From: Gammaproteobacteria bacterium
GTDB lineage: Bacteria > Pseudomonadota > Gammaproteobacteria > JABCZS01
Reading direction: 5' to 3'
Assembly: GCA_013289605.1 (NCBI GenBank)
Contig: JABCZS010000006.1
Span: 35,081 to 99,080, forward strand
Length of the DNA: 64,000 nt
Positions within the stretch are counted from its first letter, which is position 1. Each line of letters opens with the position of its first letter. Positions 10,887 through 20,126 of this stretch are shown here, one piece after another. Below the pieces are notes generated by a model. It saw nothing but the letters and a program-made list of their open reading frames with translations, ran no database searches and had not been told where the DNA came from. Both the position numbers and the translations under genes were made by a program.

Positions 10887-10890
10887 AATG

Positions 10891-11223
10891 CTACTCCTCT
10901 TTTAGACTAAAACTCTCACCACATCCACAGGCATCAACGGCTTGTGGATTATTAAAAATTAACTTCCGATTTAAGCCTCGGCTTTCTAAATCAATTTCTG
11001 TGCCTTGTAAATAATTCACGCTCTCTTTAGGGATCACCAACTGGATGCCTTCGCTGATCAGCACCTCATCGTCAGCATGAATTTCATCGGCAATACCCAT
11101 GACGTAGGAATAGCCTGAACAACCACTGTCTTTCACAGCAAGCTTAAAACCAATACCCGAGCCGCGTTTTTTTAAAACGTGGGCAATGTGCAAGGCTGCA
11201 GCGGGCGTCAAAGAGATGTTCAT
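10891..11223 (-). CDS. iscA: A-type iron-sulfur carrier (IscA/ErpA family)
   Basis: A 110-residue A-type carrier that passes Fe-S clusters to target proteins. The three conserved cysteines are present: Cys35 in DSGCSGYSY, and Cys99 and Cys101 in CGCGESF. It follows iscS with a 31-base gap. Position makes IscA more likely than ErpA, but the two cannot be told apart by motif. The scaffold gene iscU, normally between iscS and iscA, is missing here. Confidence 0.9.
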   Translation of the reverse strand: MNISLTPAAALHIAHVLKKRGSGIGFKLAVKDSGCSGYSYVMGIADEIHADDEVLISEGIQLVIPKESVNYLQGTEIDLESRGLNRKLIFNNPQAVDACGCGESFSLKEE

Positions 11224-11254
11224 ACTTCACCTGTCATTTTGGAAACACATTGTA

Positions 11255-12409
11255 TCACAGCCTATCCTGACGTAAATGCAGAACTGCATTTTTTATGGCC
11301 ATTGAGGCGCTTAATATTTCATCTTCTGACGTAAATCGCCCGATTGTCATCCGTAACGTACTCATCGCGAGGGCATCCGATACGCCTATGGCTTTTAACA
11401 CATGAGACGGGGTGTATTGTGCAGAGGTACACGCCGAGCCCATGGATAAGGCTAGCCCAGGCAACGCATGCAGCAACGCTTCCCCATCGACATCTGCAAT
11501 ACTCACATTTAAATAATTTGCCGCCGCATGCGCAAAATCAGTATTAAGGTCTATCCCGGGAATAACTTTAAGCTGTTGCCATAATTCATCACGTAAGCGG
11601 GCAAGGCGCGGCATCTCTTCAGGTAGCGCCTGTAAAGCAATTTCGGCAGCCACGCCCATGCCTACAATTTGATGGGTGGGTAAGGTTCCAGGCCGCAAGC
11701 CATGCTCTTGCCCACCGCCATGCATTAAAGGTGTCAGGCGCACGCGAGGTTTACGCCGCACGTACAAAGCGCCCATGCCTTTAGGGCCGTACATTTTATG
11801 TGCCGATAAGGAGAGTAAATCAATATTCATGGCTTTCACATCTATGGGCACACGGCCTGCGCTTTGCGCCGCATCCACATGCAATAAAATGCCCATTTTT
11901 CGCGTTAAGGCACCGATTTGATGGATATCTTGGATCACGCCCAATTCATTATTTACATGCATGATTGACACCAATAAGGTGTCATCGCAAATACTCATCA
12001 TCAAGTCTTGAAGAGGAATTAAACCATTTTTTTGCGGCGTTAACATTTCCACCCGAAAGCCTTGCTCGGCCAAGGCATAACAGGGATCCAGCACGGATTT
12101 ATGCTCAGTTTTAACGGTAATAATATGTTTCTTTTTACTTTGATAAAAATAAGCACTGCCCTTTAATGCTAAATTATTGGCTTCAGTTGCACCCGATGTC
12201 CAAATGATTTCTTGTGGGGTTGCGCCGATGAGTTGTGCCACTTGCATGCGCGCAATATCTACGGCATGCATTGCTGCGCTACCATAAGCATGGATACTGG
12301 AGGGATTACCAAACTCACCGTCTAGGGTTAAATAAGACCACATGGCCTCACGCACACGTGTGTCCATCGGGGTTGTCGCGGCATAATCTAAATAGAGGGG
12401 TCGTTGCAT
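11255..12409 (-). CDS. iscS: Cysteine desulfurase IscS
   Basis: PLP enzyme that takes sulfur from cysteine for Fe-S clusters and tRNA thiolation. It has 384 residues against about 404 in E. coli. PLP site: SLSAHKMYGPKG with Lys205. The His-containing TEHKSV and the mobile-loop Cys327 (MGSACTSA) indicate group I. The N-terminus overlaps the end of trmJ by 22 bases. iscR, which normally precedes iscS, is absent; trmJ, often found just upstream of iscR, is directly fused to the operon. Confidence 0.95.
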   Translation of the reverse strand: MQRPLYLDYAATTPMDTRVREAMWSYLTLDGEFGNPSSIHAYGSAAMHAVDIARMQVAQLIGATPQEIIWTSGATEANNLALKGSAYFYQSKKKHIITVKTEHKSVLDPCYALAEQGFRVEMLTPQKNGLIPLQDLMMSICDDTLLVSIMHVNNELGVIQDIHQIGALTRKMGILLHVDAAQSAGRVPIDVKAMNIDLLSLSAHKMYGPKGMGALYVRRKPRVRLTPLMHGGGQEHGLRPGTLPTHQIVGMGVAAEIALQALPEEMPRLARLRDELWQQLKVIPGIDLNTDFAHAAANYLNVSIADVDGEALLHALPGLALSMGSACTSAQYTPSHVLKAIGVSDALAMSTLRMTIGRFTSEDEILSASMAIKNAVLHLRQDRL

Positions 12410-13107
12410 ATTTTTTTAAATATCCCTCGCAGTAAATTAATTTCATCTTCATCGAGCTCTGCACGATTAAAAATGCGCTTTAATTTGGGAATAAGATCGG
12501 GTGAAGAGCTCGGTCTTCGAAAATGGACAGCATCGAGAAGTTTATCAAGGTGGCCATAAAAACTTTGTAATTGCGCATCACTTGCAAGTTCACGCATCAC
12601 ACCTTCTGTTGCATGATGACTTAAAAATTCGCCATAGACTTCATAGCAGATCACTTGCACGGCCATCGCTAAATTAAGCGAACTGTAAGCAGGATTAGCG
12701 GGGATAGCGACTTGATAATGACAACGTTGTAATTCTTCATTGGATAAACCCGTACGTTCCGGGCCAAATACCAAAGCGACCTGCTGCTTAGATGCCTGTT
12801 GCACCGCTTTTTGGGCGCATTCAGGTGGGCTTAAAATAGGCCAAGGTAAATGGCGCGTTTGCGCACTGCTGCCTATCACAAGGCCACATTCAGCGAGCGC
12901 TTCATCCAGGGTGTCCACCACCACCGCGTGCTCCAGGAGCGCTTCTGCTCCGGTTGCGCGTTTAGTCGCAATGGGATCAGGAAAGGATTTAGGTTGGACT
13001 AAATATAAATGGGATAAATTCATCGTCCACATCGCGCGTGCCACTGCGCCAATATTGCCTGGATGGGACGGTTGATGCAGCACGATGCGGATATTATTCA
13101 AGTTCAT
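12388..13107 (-). CDS. trmJ: tRNA (cytidine/uridine-2'-O-)-methyltransferase TrmJ
   Basis: SPOUT-family enzyme that methylates the ribose of position 32 in some tRNAs. The 239-residue sequence has the knot motifs: VLHQPSHPGNIGAVARAM at the start, LVFGPERTGLSNEEL, and the C-terminal knot loop IPANPAYSSLNLAMAVQVICYE. A C-terminal helical extension (about 170-239) is typical. It is divergent from suhB, as in many gammaproteobacteria, and heads the iscS-iscA-ndk run. Confidence 0.94.
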   Translation of the reverse strand: MNLNNIRIVLHQPSHPGNIGAVARAMWTMNLSHLYLVQPKSFPDPIATKRATGAEALLEHAVVVDTLDEALAECGLVIGSSAQTRHLPWPILSPPECAQKAVQQASKQQVALVFGPERTGLSNEELQRCHYQVAIPANPAYSSLNLAMAVQVICYEVYGEFLSHHATEGVMRELASDAQLQSFYGHLDKLLDAVHFRRPSSSPDLIPKLKRIFNRAELDEDEINLLRGIFKKICNDPSI

Positions 13108-13188
13108 GGGCTATTTTAACCTAATTTCATGGGATTATGATATGCTTCCTGCGCACTAAATTTGCTTTTTAAACCAGGAAGATAACTC

Positions 13189-13986
13189 ATGCATCACCCG
13201 ATAGTCAATGTTGCCATCGATGCAGCGCGTAAAGCAGGCGATATTATTACTAGAGCCCTCGAGCGCCTGGATGAAGTTAAACTCTATAAAAAACCGGGCA
13301 ATAGTTATACCACGGATGCCGATATCCGTGCCGAACAAGCCATTATTAAAATTCTGCAAAAATCTTATCCCGATTACGGTTTATTGTGCGAAGAGTCTGG
13401 AGAAACACCGGGCTATGATACCGAATATACCTGGATAGTGGATCCCATAGATGGCACCACTAACTTTATCCATGGTTACCCGCATTTTTGTGTGTCTATA
13501 GCCTTGAAACAAGGCGACACTATTCAACATGGGGTGATTTATGATCCCATTCGGCAAGAGCTCTTTACCGCCACGCGCGGACGCGGTTCACAGCTTAATA
13601 GCCGTCGCCTACGCGTTGCCCAAAGCCGTAAATTAGACGGAAGTTTAATCAGCATTAGTTTTCGTCACGCGCCCGTTCCTCTGGCGCGTAGTGAAGAAAT
13701 CCGTCAATCCCTGACCCAAAAAGTCTCGGGGATCCGCCGCAGTGGTTCGGCCGCACTAGACTTAGCCTATGTGGCCGCAGGCCGTTTAGATGCCATGGCG
13801 GGTTGGGGCTTAGCCCCTTGGGATATCGCTGCCGGAACTTTGCTGGTACAAGAAGCCGGTGGAGTCATTACCGAGCCCCCCGGCTGCGAGCCTTTTTTCC
13901 AATCCGGTTGTCTGCTTGCCGCCAATGCAGTCATGATTGCACCGCTCTTGCAAGCAATGAATCCAAGGGCTTCAAACCCCTCATAG
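13189..13986 (+). CDS. suhB: Inositol-1-monophosphatase SuhB
   Basis: Mg-dependent phosphatase family member. In E. coli SuhB also joins the rRNA transcription antitermination complex. It has 265 residues. Metal site motifs: EES (Glu69), DPIDGTTNF (Asp85, Asp88) and GWGLAPWDIAAGTLLVQEAGG. A GGAAG site lies before the ATG, and a TATGAT box near 13136 is a likely -10. Back-to-back with trmJ. Confidence 0.95.
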   Translation: MHHPIVNVAIDAARKAGDIITRALERLDEVKLYKKPGNSYTTDADIRAEQAIIKILQKSYPDYGLLCEESGETPGYDTEYTWIVDPIDGTTNFIHGYPHFCVSIALKQGDTIQHGVIYDPIRQELFTATRGRGSQLNSRRLRVAQSRKLDGSLISISFRHAPVPLARSEEIRQSLTQKVSGIRRSGSAALDLAYVAAGRLDAMAGWGLAPWDIAAGTLLVQEAGGVITEPPGCEPFFQSGCLLAANAVMIAPLLQAMNPRASNPS

Positions 13987-14124
13987 CGACCAAAACCCTG
14001 TATTTACATTGACATATTTACTTAAGAGCAATATTCCCCAAAGTAACGATTACTCTAATTAGGGTATTGCAAACTTTGAGCAAAGGACTATAATCTTACT
14101 TTAATCTTACTTTTTAAGGCGCTT

Positions 14125-14385
14125 ATGGAAACAACACGTTTATCCAGTAAAGGGCAGGTGATTATCCCGCAAGCGATTCGTGATGCCCATCAATGGCAGC
14201 CTGGACTAGCTTTTACTGTAATCGAGATAGAAGAAGGAATTTTACTTAAACCTGCAAAAGCTTTTAAAACCAGCAGTGTTCAAGAGGTATTAGGTTGCAC
14301 AGGATACAGCGGTAAAAAGAAATCGCTAGAAGAAATGGAGCAAGGCATTGCACAGGGAGTTAAGCAACATCATGATAGCAATTGA
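14125..14385 (+). CDS. vapB: AbrB/SpoVT-type antitoxin (VapB class)
   Basis: Eighty-six residues. The first 45 form a swapped-hairpin AbrB domain (TRLSSKGQVIIPQAIRDAHQW then FTVIEIEEGILLKPA). The tail (about 50-86) would wrap the toxin. It overlaps the PIN-domain gene by 14 bases, the standard antitoxin-first layout. The AbrB domain usually binds its own promoter, so the operon is expected to be autoregulated. Confidence 0.88.
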   Translation: METTRLSSKGQVIIPQAIRDAHQWQPGLAFTVIEIEEGILLKPAKAFKTSSVQEVLGCTGYSGKKKSLEEMEQGIAQGVKQHHDSN

Positions 14386-14761
14386 CACTAATCTAGTTGT
14401 GCGGCTATTAACTAATGATGATCCTAAGCAAGCGCAATATGTGGTGGAACTTATTGAAAAAAATGCTATCTTTATCGCAAAAAGCGTGTTTTTAGAAACA
14501 GAATGGGTGCTACGGTATACCTATCAACTAAATACAGAAACCATTCTTAATTCATTTAATAAATTACTAGGTCTTAGCCAAGTCACCGCTGAAGATGCAC
14601 AGACCATTACTCAAACTTTACAATGGTATGAAGCAGGTTTTGATTTTGCAGATGCATTACATCTGGCATCAAGCACACGCGCTGAAAAATTTGCAACACT
14701 AGATAAACAGTTCATAAAAGTAGCAAAAAAATTGCATATTGACTTATTAACCCTGGACTAA
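14372..14761 (+). CDS. vapC: PIN-domain toxin (VapC family)
   Basis: A 129-residue PIN-domain ribonuclease, probably cutting tRNA or rRNA when released from its antitoxin. The acidic catalytic set is visible: Asp5 in IAIDTNLVV, Glu in FLETEWVLR, Asp in DFADALHLAS and Asp in FATLDKQF. ATG 14372 gives the family start (MIAIDTN); an earlier in-frame GTG-type start would add eight unrelated residues. Confidence 0.88.
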   Translation: MIAIDTNLVVRLLTNDDPKQAQYVVELIEKNAIFIAKSVFLETEWVLRYTYQLNTETILNSFNKLLGLSQVTAEDAQTITQTLQWYEAGFDFADALHLASSTRAEKFATLDKQFIKVAKKLHIDLLTLD

Positions 14762-14835
14762 AAAGTGAGATAGCCATCGGCAATAAGCTTGCTCGCCTGT
14801 CATATTAAATAAAAAAAATTAATAACTAGCGCTTT

Positions 14836-15762
14836 TTAAGGCCGCTCATCTTCGACAGCATTTTTCTCGATCACTTTAATTAAGTCTTTACGGCTTAATC
14901 CTAAGGCCAGCGATAAGCTGCTTGCGATGTAAATAGAAGAATAGGTACCGACGATAATACCAATGGTCAGGGCTAAGGAAAAACCAAACAAGGAGCTGCC
15001 GCCAAAGAGTAATAAGGCGATCACCACAAGTAGGGTTAAAAACGAAGTCATGAGGGTCCGGCTCAGGGTTTGATTTAAAGACGCATTCACAATTTCTTCT
15101 GTGGTATTTTTCCGCATTTTTAAAAAGTTTTCTTTGATGCGATCAAAGACCACTATCGTATCATTGAGTGAATACCCGATAATGGCTAAAATAGCGGCCA
15201 GCGCAGGCAAATCAAATTCAATTTGCAGCATCGCAAATATTCCTAAAATCACGAGGGGATCATGCATTAAGGCAACCGCTGCCCCAATCGCAAACCGATA
15301 CTCATAACGCACCGCGATATAAATCGCTGTGCCAATTAATGCAATCAAAATAGCCAGCGCGCCTTGCTCTGCCATTTCTTTACCAATTTGCGCGCCCACT
15401 TCATCGGCACGCTTTAATACCACTGCGGGATTTTCGGCTTGTAGCGCGGCTAATAAGGCTTGATTTAAAGCGACCCCTTGAGTTTCTTGCGGGGCAAGAC
15501 GGATAAGTACGGATTGGGTTGAACCGTAATGTTGCACCACGGCATCACCAAATCCTGCCTGGGCTAATACTTCACGCACATTCGCAACTTGCACAGGTTC
15601 GGGATAGGCGACTTCAATCACCGTGCCCCCGGTGAAATCCAAACTAAAGTTAAGCCCGCGCGCAAATAAAAAGAAACACGAACCCACGATTAAAATCACT
15701 GAGACCAGTGCAGTCAATTTGCGATACTTTAAAAAATCAATGGGAGATGAAAATAATTGCAT
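14836..15762 (-). CDS. secF: Protein translocase subunit SecF
   Basis: Inner membrane partner of SecD that uses the proton gradient to help proteins leave the SecYEG channel. It has 308 residues with six predicted membrane helices. The family start region (FLKYRKLTALVSVILIVGSC) is followed by GLNFSLDFTGGT. The helix 4 region carries GYSLNDTIVVFDRIKEN, and RTLMTSFLTLLVVIALLLFGG lies near the end. It sits 8 bases after secD. Confidence 0.97.
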   Translation of the reverse strand: MQLFSSPIDFLKYRKLTALVSVILIVGSCFFLFARGLNFSLDFTGGTVIEVAYPEPVQVANVREVLAQAGFGDAVVQHYGSTQSVLIRLAPQETQGVALNQALLAALQAENPAVVLKRADEVGAQIGKEMAEQGALAILIALIGTAIYIAVRYEYRFAIGAAVALMHDPLVILGIFAMLQIEFDLPALAAILAIIGYSLNDTIVVFDRIKENFLKMRKNTTEEIVNASLNQTLSRTLMTSFLTLLVVIALLLFGGSSLFGFSLALTIGIIVGTYSSIYIASSLSLALGLSRKDLIKVIEKNAVEDERP

Positions 15763-15770
15763 GCTGTTCT

Positions 15771-17627
15771 CTATTTACCAATCGATAATTTATTAATATT
15801 GCGGCCACCATAGCATTTATTCACTATAGCCCGGGAAACCACTACTGCCGTAAATACAGAAGTAATTAAACCAATAATCAAGGTGACAGCAAAGCCTTTT
15901 ACCGGTCCACTGCCTAATGAAAATAAAGCGAGCGCTGCAATAAACGTAGTCAACTGCGCATCAATGATAGTCAGAAAGGCTTTTTCAAACCCGGCGTAAA
16001 TGCTGCCTTGTATCCCATTGCCTTGTGCTAATTCTTCACGGATCCGCTCAAAAATAAGCACATTGGCATCGACCGCCATCCCTAAAGTCAACACTATCGC
16101 GGCAATCCCCGGCAGAGTCAGGGTTGCGCCTAATACGGATAATAAGGCAATGATCAAAACTAAATTAATGACTAACGCGATATCCGCAATCAAACCAAAT
16201 GCACGGTAATAAAATAACATAAACAGCAAGACTAAAGATAAGCCTGCAATCGTCGACCAAATCCCTGCTTTAATGTTATCGGCGCCTAAACTAGGCCCGA
16301 CAGTGCGCTCTTCAACAATATCTATCGGCGCAGGCAGTGCCCCGGCACGCAATAATAAGGCCAAAGTCCGCGCTTCTTCTGCACTGGATAACCCTGTGAT
16401 TTGAAAACGATTAGGCAGTGCACTATTAATGGTTGCAACACTAATCACTTCTTTGATGTGTTTGACTTCCCGCACTATTTCGCCATTGTTTTCTTTATTG
16501 ATAAACTTACTTTCAATAAATACTGCAGCCAAAGGTTTGCCAATATTCTCCCCGGTGACCCGAGAGAAGTTGCGCACATCGCCGCCCACTTGGATGGAAA
16601 CAGACGGTTTACCAAATTCATCCATGCCGGTTTGTGCACCGATAATATTCTCCCCTGCCAAAATTACTTGCCGCTTTACTAAAACCGGCGTGCCATTGGT
16701 TTCATAGAGCAGTTCACTGTCAGCAGGCACGGAGGTAGACGTCACATTATTCACATCACGATCGACATTAACTAAACGAAACTCTAAAGTAGCTGTTTTG
16801 CCCAAAATTTCTTTGGCCATCGCGGTATCTTGTACGCCCGGTAATTCTACGACGATACGGTGCGCACCTTGGCGTTGAACTACGGCTTCAGATACTCCCA
16901 GTTCATTCACACGATTACGCAAAGTCATCATGGTTTGATCCACGGCATAATTCAACACTTCCCGCGCCTCTAATTCTGATAAGCCGCCTTGTAAGAGATA
17001 AGCGTTGTCATTTTGTACCGGCAATAGTTCTAAGCCGGGAAATTCGGCATTTAATAAGTGATCGGCTTGTTGCAGCGTCGCTTCATCTTCAAAGCGAATT
17101 TGGAGTTCATTTTGCGCGTTAAGCTCAATTTTGCGATAACGGATATTGTCTTCACGTAAACGGGTACGTACATCCGTAAGATAGGTATCTAAACGACGCG
17201 TCATGATAGACGCGGTATCAATTTCCATAAGAAAATGCACGCCCCCGCGCAAATCTAAGCCCAGCTTCATGGGCTTAGCGCCTAAGAGTTTGAGCCACTC
17301 AGGGGTTTTGGGGGCTAAATTTAAGGCCACCACCATGGAATCCCCGATACTTTGCGCCACTAAATCACGTGCAATCAGCTGCGCATTCGTGTCATCAAAT
17401 CGCACGAGGATCCGCTCTTCGGTGGTTTCAATTTGATAAGGAATTTGCGCCGTAGATAAAGTCGACTCCACCGTTTCGATGGTTTTAGGATCGATACCGC
17501 CTTTTAGCGCAGAGATTTGTATGGCAGGCGCTTCACCAAATAAATTGGGTAACGCATAGAGAACACCTAAGATCACAATCAGTGTGACTAAAATATTCTT
17601 CCAAGTTGAATAATGATTAAGTGCCAT
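15771..17627 (-). CDS. secD: Protein translocase subunit SecD
   Basis: Larger partner of SecF, with 618 residues. It starts with one membrane helix (NILVTLIVILGVLYALPNLF), then the periplasmic P1 domain (LGLDLRGGVHFLMEID; MRNRVNELGVSEAVVQRQG type motif) and the head domain. A five-helix membrane part follows, with GMAVDANVLIFERIREEL. Order yajC-secD-secF is conserved. Confidence 0.97.
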   Translation of the reverse strand: MALNHYSTWKNILVTLIVILGVLYALPNLFGEAPAIQISALKGGIDPKTIETVESTLSTAQIPYQIETTEERILVRFDDTNAQLIARDLVAQSIGDSMVVALNLAPKTPEWLKLLGAKPMKLGLDLRGGVHFLMEIDTASIMTRRLDTYLTDVRTRLREDNIRYRKIELNAQNELQIRFEDEATLQQADHLLNAEFPGLELLPVQNDNAYLLQGGLSELEAREVLNYAVDQTMMTLRNRVNELGVSEAVVQRQGAHRIVVELPGVQDTAMAKEILGKTATLEFRLVNVDRDVNNVTSTSVPADSELLYETNGTPVLVKRQVILAGENIIGAQTGMDEFGKPSVSIQVGGDVRNFSRVTGENIGKPLAAVFIESKFINKENNGEIVREVKHIKEVISVATINSALPNRFQITGLSSAEEARTLALLLRAGALPAPIDIVEERTVGPSLGADNIKAGIWSTIAGLSLVLLFMLFYYRAFGLIADIALVINLVLIIALLSVLGATLTLPGIAAIVLTLGMAVDANVLIFERIREELAQGNGIQGSIYAGFEKAFLTIIDAQLTTFIAALALFSLGSGPVKGFAVTLIIGLITSVFTAVVVSRAIVNKCYGGRNINKLSIGK

Positions 17628-17641
17628 CTTTTTTGTGTACG

Positions 17642-17986
17642 TTATTTATCTAAGGATTTAAGCGTGCCTTTAGGTAATACTGACGTCACTGCATGTTTTT
17701 GACAATACAGGGTCACATTATCGCCCACCGTTAAAACTAACAAATCTTCTCTGATTTCACTGATTTTGGCGATTAAACCACCGCTCGTTACGATTTCATC
17801 ACCCACAGCAAGCGAGCTCAACACATTGCGGTGATCTTTAGCGCGCTTCGCTTGAGGACGCCAAATGAGCAAATAAAAAATAAGTACGAAAAAGACTAGC
17901 ATGCCTATTTCAAGATAACCTGAACCTGCAGGGGCAGCAGCAGCTGCTGTGTCCGCCGCAATGGCTGTATTAATAAAGAAGTCCAT
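17642..17986 (-). CDS. yajC: Preprotein translocase accessory subunit YajC
   Basis: A 114-residue single-pass protein that associates with SecDF. The membrane helix is at about 26-44 (LEIGMLVFFVLIFYLLIWRPQ), ending in the family motif RPQAKRAKDH. An SH3-like small beta domain (VGDEIVTSGGLIAKI) follows. The gene lies 14 bases before secD. Upstream, the 89-base gap to queA has no room for tgt. Confidence 0.95.
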   Translation of the reverse strand: MDFFINTAIAADTAAAAAPAGSGYLEIGMLVFFVLIFYLLIWRPQAKRAKDHRNVLSSLAVGDEIVTSGGLIAKISEIREDLLVLTVGDNVTLYCQKHAVTSVLPKGTLKSLDK

Positions 17987-18075
17987 CGTTTATCCTCATC
18001 TTGTAAATCGAAAGATTGCTAATCTACCTGTTTATCGCCAAAAGCGCAAATGATTGTGAGTAAGCCTGGTTTACT

Positions 18076-19098
18076 TCAAGCAATCCACATTGCAGCGCCG
18101 TAGCTGAAAAAGGGATAACGCTCGGCAATGGCGACTTGATAAGCGGCCAGTATGGATTCACGGCCTGCAAAAGCGGATACGAGCATCAGTAAGGTCGAGC
18201 GCGGTAAGTGAAAATTAGTCACCAGGGCATCGACGACTTGGAATTTAAACCCGGGATAAATAAATATTTGCGTCTCACCGCTATAAGGTTTTAGTTCGCC
18301 GCCACAAAGTGCGGCTGTCTCTAAACTGCGCACCACGGTCGTGCCGACTGCGACCACGCGACCGCCCCGCTCACGCGTCTTAGCAATTAAATCACAGACG
18401 GATTGGGGTACATCTAACCATTCGCTGTGCATGCGATGTTCAGTAATATTTTCGACCCGCACCCCCTGGAACGTCCCTGCGCCTACGTGCAAAGTGACTG
18501 TGCCGATCGCAATGCCTTTATCGCTAATTTTTTGTAATAAGTCTTGATCAAAATGTAAACCTGCGGTCGGAGCGGCGACTGCGCCTGGGACCTTAGCATA
18601 AACGGTTTGGTATTGCGTATCATCCAAATCCTCGGCTTCTCGCTGCATATAAGGCGGCAGAGGCACGAGGCCTATGTGCTCTAATACGGATAAAAACGAC
18701 CGATCGGCGATAAGTCGCACGCGGTATAAGCCCTCAATTTTCTCCTCAATAATCAGCTTAATCTCAGCAGCTAAATGGATAGTACTACCCACTTTAGGAC
18801 TTTTACTCGCGCGGATATAAGTCATTGCACTGAAATCACCCAGGATCCGCTCAACCAACAGCTCCACCTGGCCGCCTGTGTCTTTTTGTCCAAATAAGCG
18901 CGCCTTTATCACCTGGGTGTTATTGAGGATTAAACAGTCTTCGGGCCGCAAATAATCCAGGAGTTGATAGAAATGCGCATGGGTAATCGCCCCAGTTTGC
19001 CGGTTTAAGCCTAATAGGCGGCTCTGGGTGCGCTCGGCGTGGGGTTGGGTGGCAATCAGCTCAGGAGGCAATTCATAATCAAAATCACGCGTATACAT
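18076..19098 (-). CDS. queA: S-adenosylmethionine:tRNA ribosyltransferase-isomerase QueA
   Basis: Makes epoxyqueuosine in tRNA by transferring the ribosyl part of SAM. It has 340 residues, the normal length. Family motifs: DFDYELPPELIATQP at the start, NNTQVIKARLFG, PTAGLHFDQDLL, and VTNFHLPRSTLLMLVSAFAG at the end. The gene that gives it its substrate, tgt, normally lies directly downstream but is absent here. Confidence 0.96.
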   Translation of the reverse strand: MYTRDFDYELPPELIATQPHAERTQSRLLGLNRQTGAITHAHFYQLLDYLRPEDCLILNNTQVIKARLFGQKDTGGQVELLVERILGDFSAMTYIRASKSPKVGSTIHLAAEIKLIIEEKIEGLYRVRLIADRSFLSVLEHIGLVPLPPYMQREAEDLDDTQYQTVYAKVPGAVAAPTAGLHFDQDLLQKISDKGIAIGTVTLHVGAGTFQGVRVENITEHRMHSEWLDVPQSVCDLIAKTRERGGRVVAVGTTVVRSLETAALCGGELKPYSGETQIFIYPGFKFQVVDALVTNFHLPRSTLLMLVSAFAGRESILAAYQVAIAERYPFFSYGAAMWIA

Positions 19099-19168
19099 CA
19101 GCGTTACTCATCGGTTTAAAGGAGATATTATACATTCAATTGGAGCCATGATATACTTTTGCCTGCTT

Positions 19169-19250
19169 GCCGAGGTGGCGGAACTGGTAGACGCGCCGGA
19201 TTCAAAATCCGGTTCCTTCGGGAGTGTCGGTTCGATTCCGATCCTCGGTA
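19169..19250 (+). tRNA. tRNA-Leu (anticodon CAA)
   Basis: Cloverleaf with a class II variable arm. The acceptor GCCGAGG pairs with CCTCGGT, leaving a G1-U72 wobble, and A73 is the discriminator. The D arm is GCGGAACTGGTAGACGC. The anticodon stem CCGGA/TCCGG carries the loop TTCAAAA (CAA). The variable arm is TTCCTTCGGGAGT, and the T loop is TTCGATT. CCA is not encoded. It lies 26 bases before the carbonic anhydrase gene. Confidence 0.94.
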
Positions 19251-19276
19251 ATGTCATAGAATAATATGGAGACGGC

Positions 19277-19870
19277 ATGCTTAATATACTCCTCCAAGGT
19301 TATCAAACTTTTAAAGAAAAATACGCCCAGGGTGACCAGTCGGTCATGAAATACCTTTCCGATTACGGGCAAAAACCCCAAGCCATGGTGGTTGCTTGTT
19401 GCGATTCACGTGTGGATCCCGCCTTAATTTTACAATGCGATCCTGGCGATTTATTCGTTGTCCGCAATGTGGCCAATATTATTCCTCCCTTTGAAAAAGA
19501 TGCCATGCATCACGGTACCAGTGCCGCATTAGAATTTGGGATCCGTTTTTTAGAAGTGGGACATTTGATTTTATTGGGACACAGCCAATGCGGCGGCATT
19601 CAAGCACTACTCAATAGTGATAATGTGGAGAACAATGATTTTATTAGCTCTTGGGTATCATTAATCAAAAACCATGGTCCGCATCCGCACGATGGCGATG
19701 AATGCGCTAAAGCAGCGCTGGATCAATCTTATCAAAACTGCCTGACCTTCCCCTGGATTGCAGAAAAAGTAAAGCTAAAAAAACTCACCATACACTTATG
19801 GTTTTTTGATATTAAATTAGGGCAAATTTTCACCTATTGCGAGCGCGAGGGTAAGTTTGTACCGCTTTAA
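19277..19870 (+). CDS. can: Beta-class carbonic anhydrase
   Basis: Interconverts CO2 and bicarbonate with a zinc ion. It has 197 residues. Zinc ligands and the Asp/Arg dyad: CCDSRVDP (Cys42, Asp43, Arg45), then GHSQCGG (His102, Cys105). The stretch RNVANIIPP is typical of the bacterial enzyme. Intracellular bacteria often use it to supply bicarbonate for fatty acid and nucleotide synthesis. It stands between two tRNA genes. Confidence 0.93.
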   Translation: MLNILLQGYQTFKEKYAQGDQSVMKYLSDYGQKPQAMVVACCDSRVDPALILQCDPGDLFVVRNVANIIPPFEKDAMHHGTSAALEFGIRFLEVGHLILLGHSQCGGIQALLNSDNVENNDFISSWVSLIKNHGPHPHDGDECAKAALDQSYQNCLTFPWIAEKVKLKKLTIHLWFFDIKLGQIFTYCEREGKFVPL

Positions 19871-19937
19871 TTATTATTTTCATTGCAGAGCTTGGAAAAT
19901 TTAAGTATTATGAGCCACACTAGAAAATACCAAATAT

Positions 19938-20010
19938 GCTGGCGTAGCTCAGTTGGTAGAGCTACTGATTTGTAATCAGTGGGTCACGGGTTCGAATCCT
20001 GTCGCCAGCT
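19938..20010 (+). tRNA. tRNA-Thr (anticodon TGT)
   Basis: Seventy-three bases. The acceptor GCTGGCG pairs with CGCCAGC. The D arm is GCTCAGTTGGTAGAGC, the anticodon stem ACTGA/TCAGT holds loop TTTGTAA (TGT), and the T arm is CACGGGTTCGAATCCTGTG-like. The discriminator base is T73, where E. coli tRNA-Thr has A73. CCA is not encoded. Confidence 0.94.
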
Positions 20011-20126
20011 TTCAATGACATTCAAAATAACTTTTGTTCAAAAAGTTAAAGTTAAAAATTATCTTTAACAAACTAAATTTGACCATGAATCAAACTTCAA
20101 AAAGTACACGATTACAAAATACTTTA

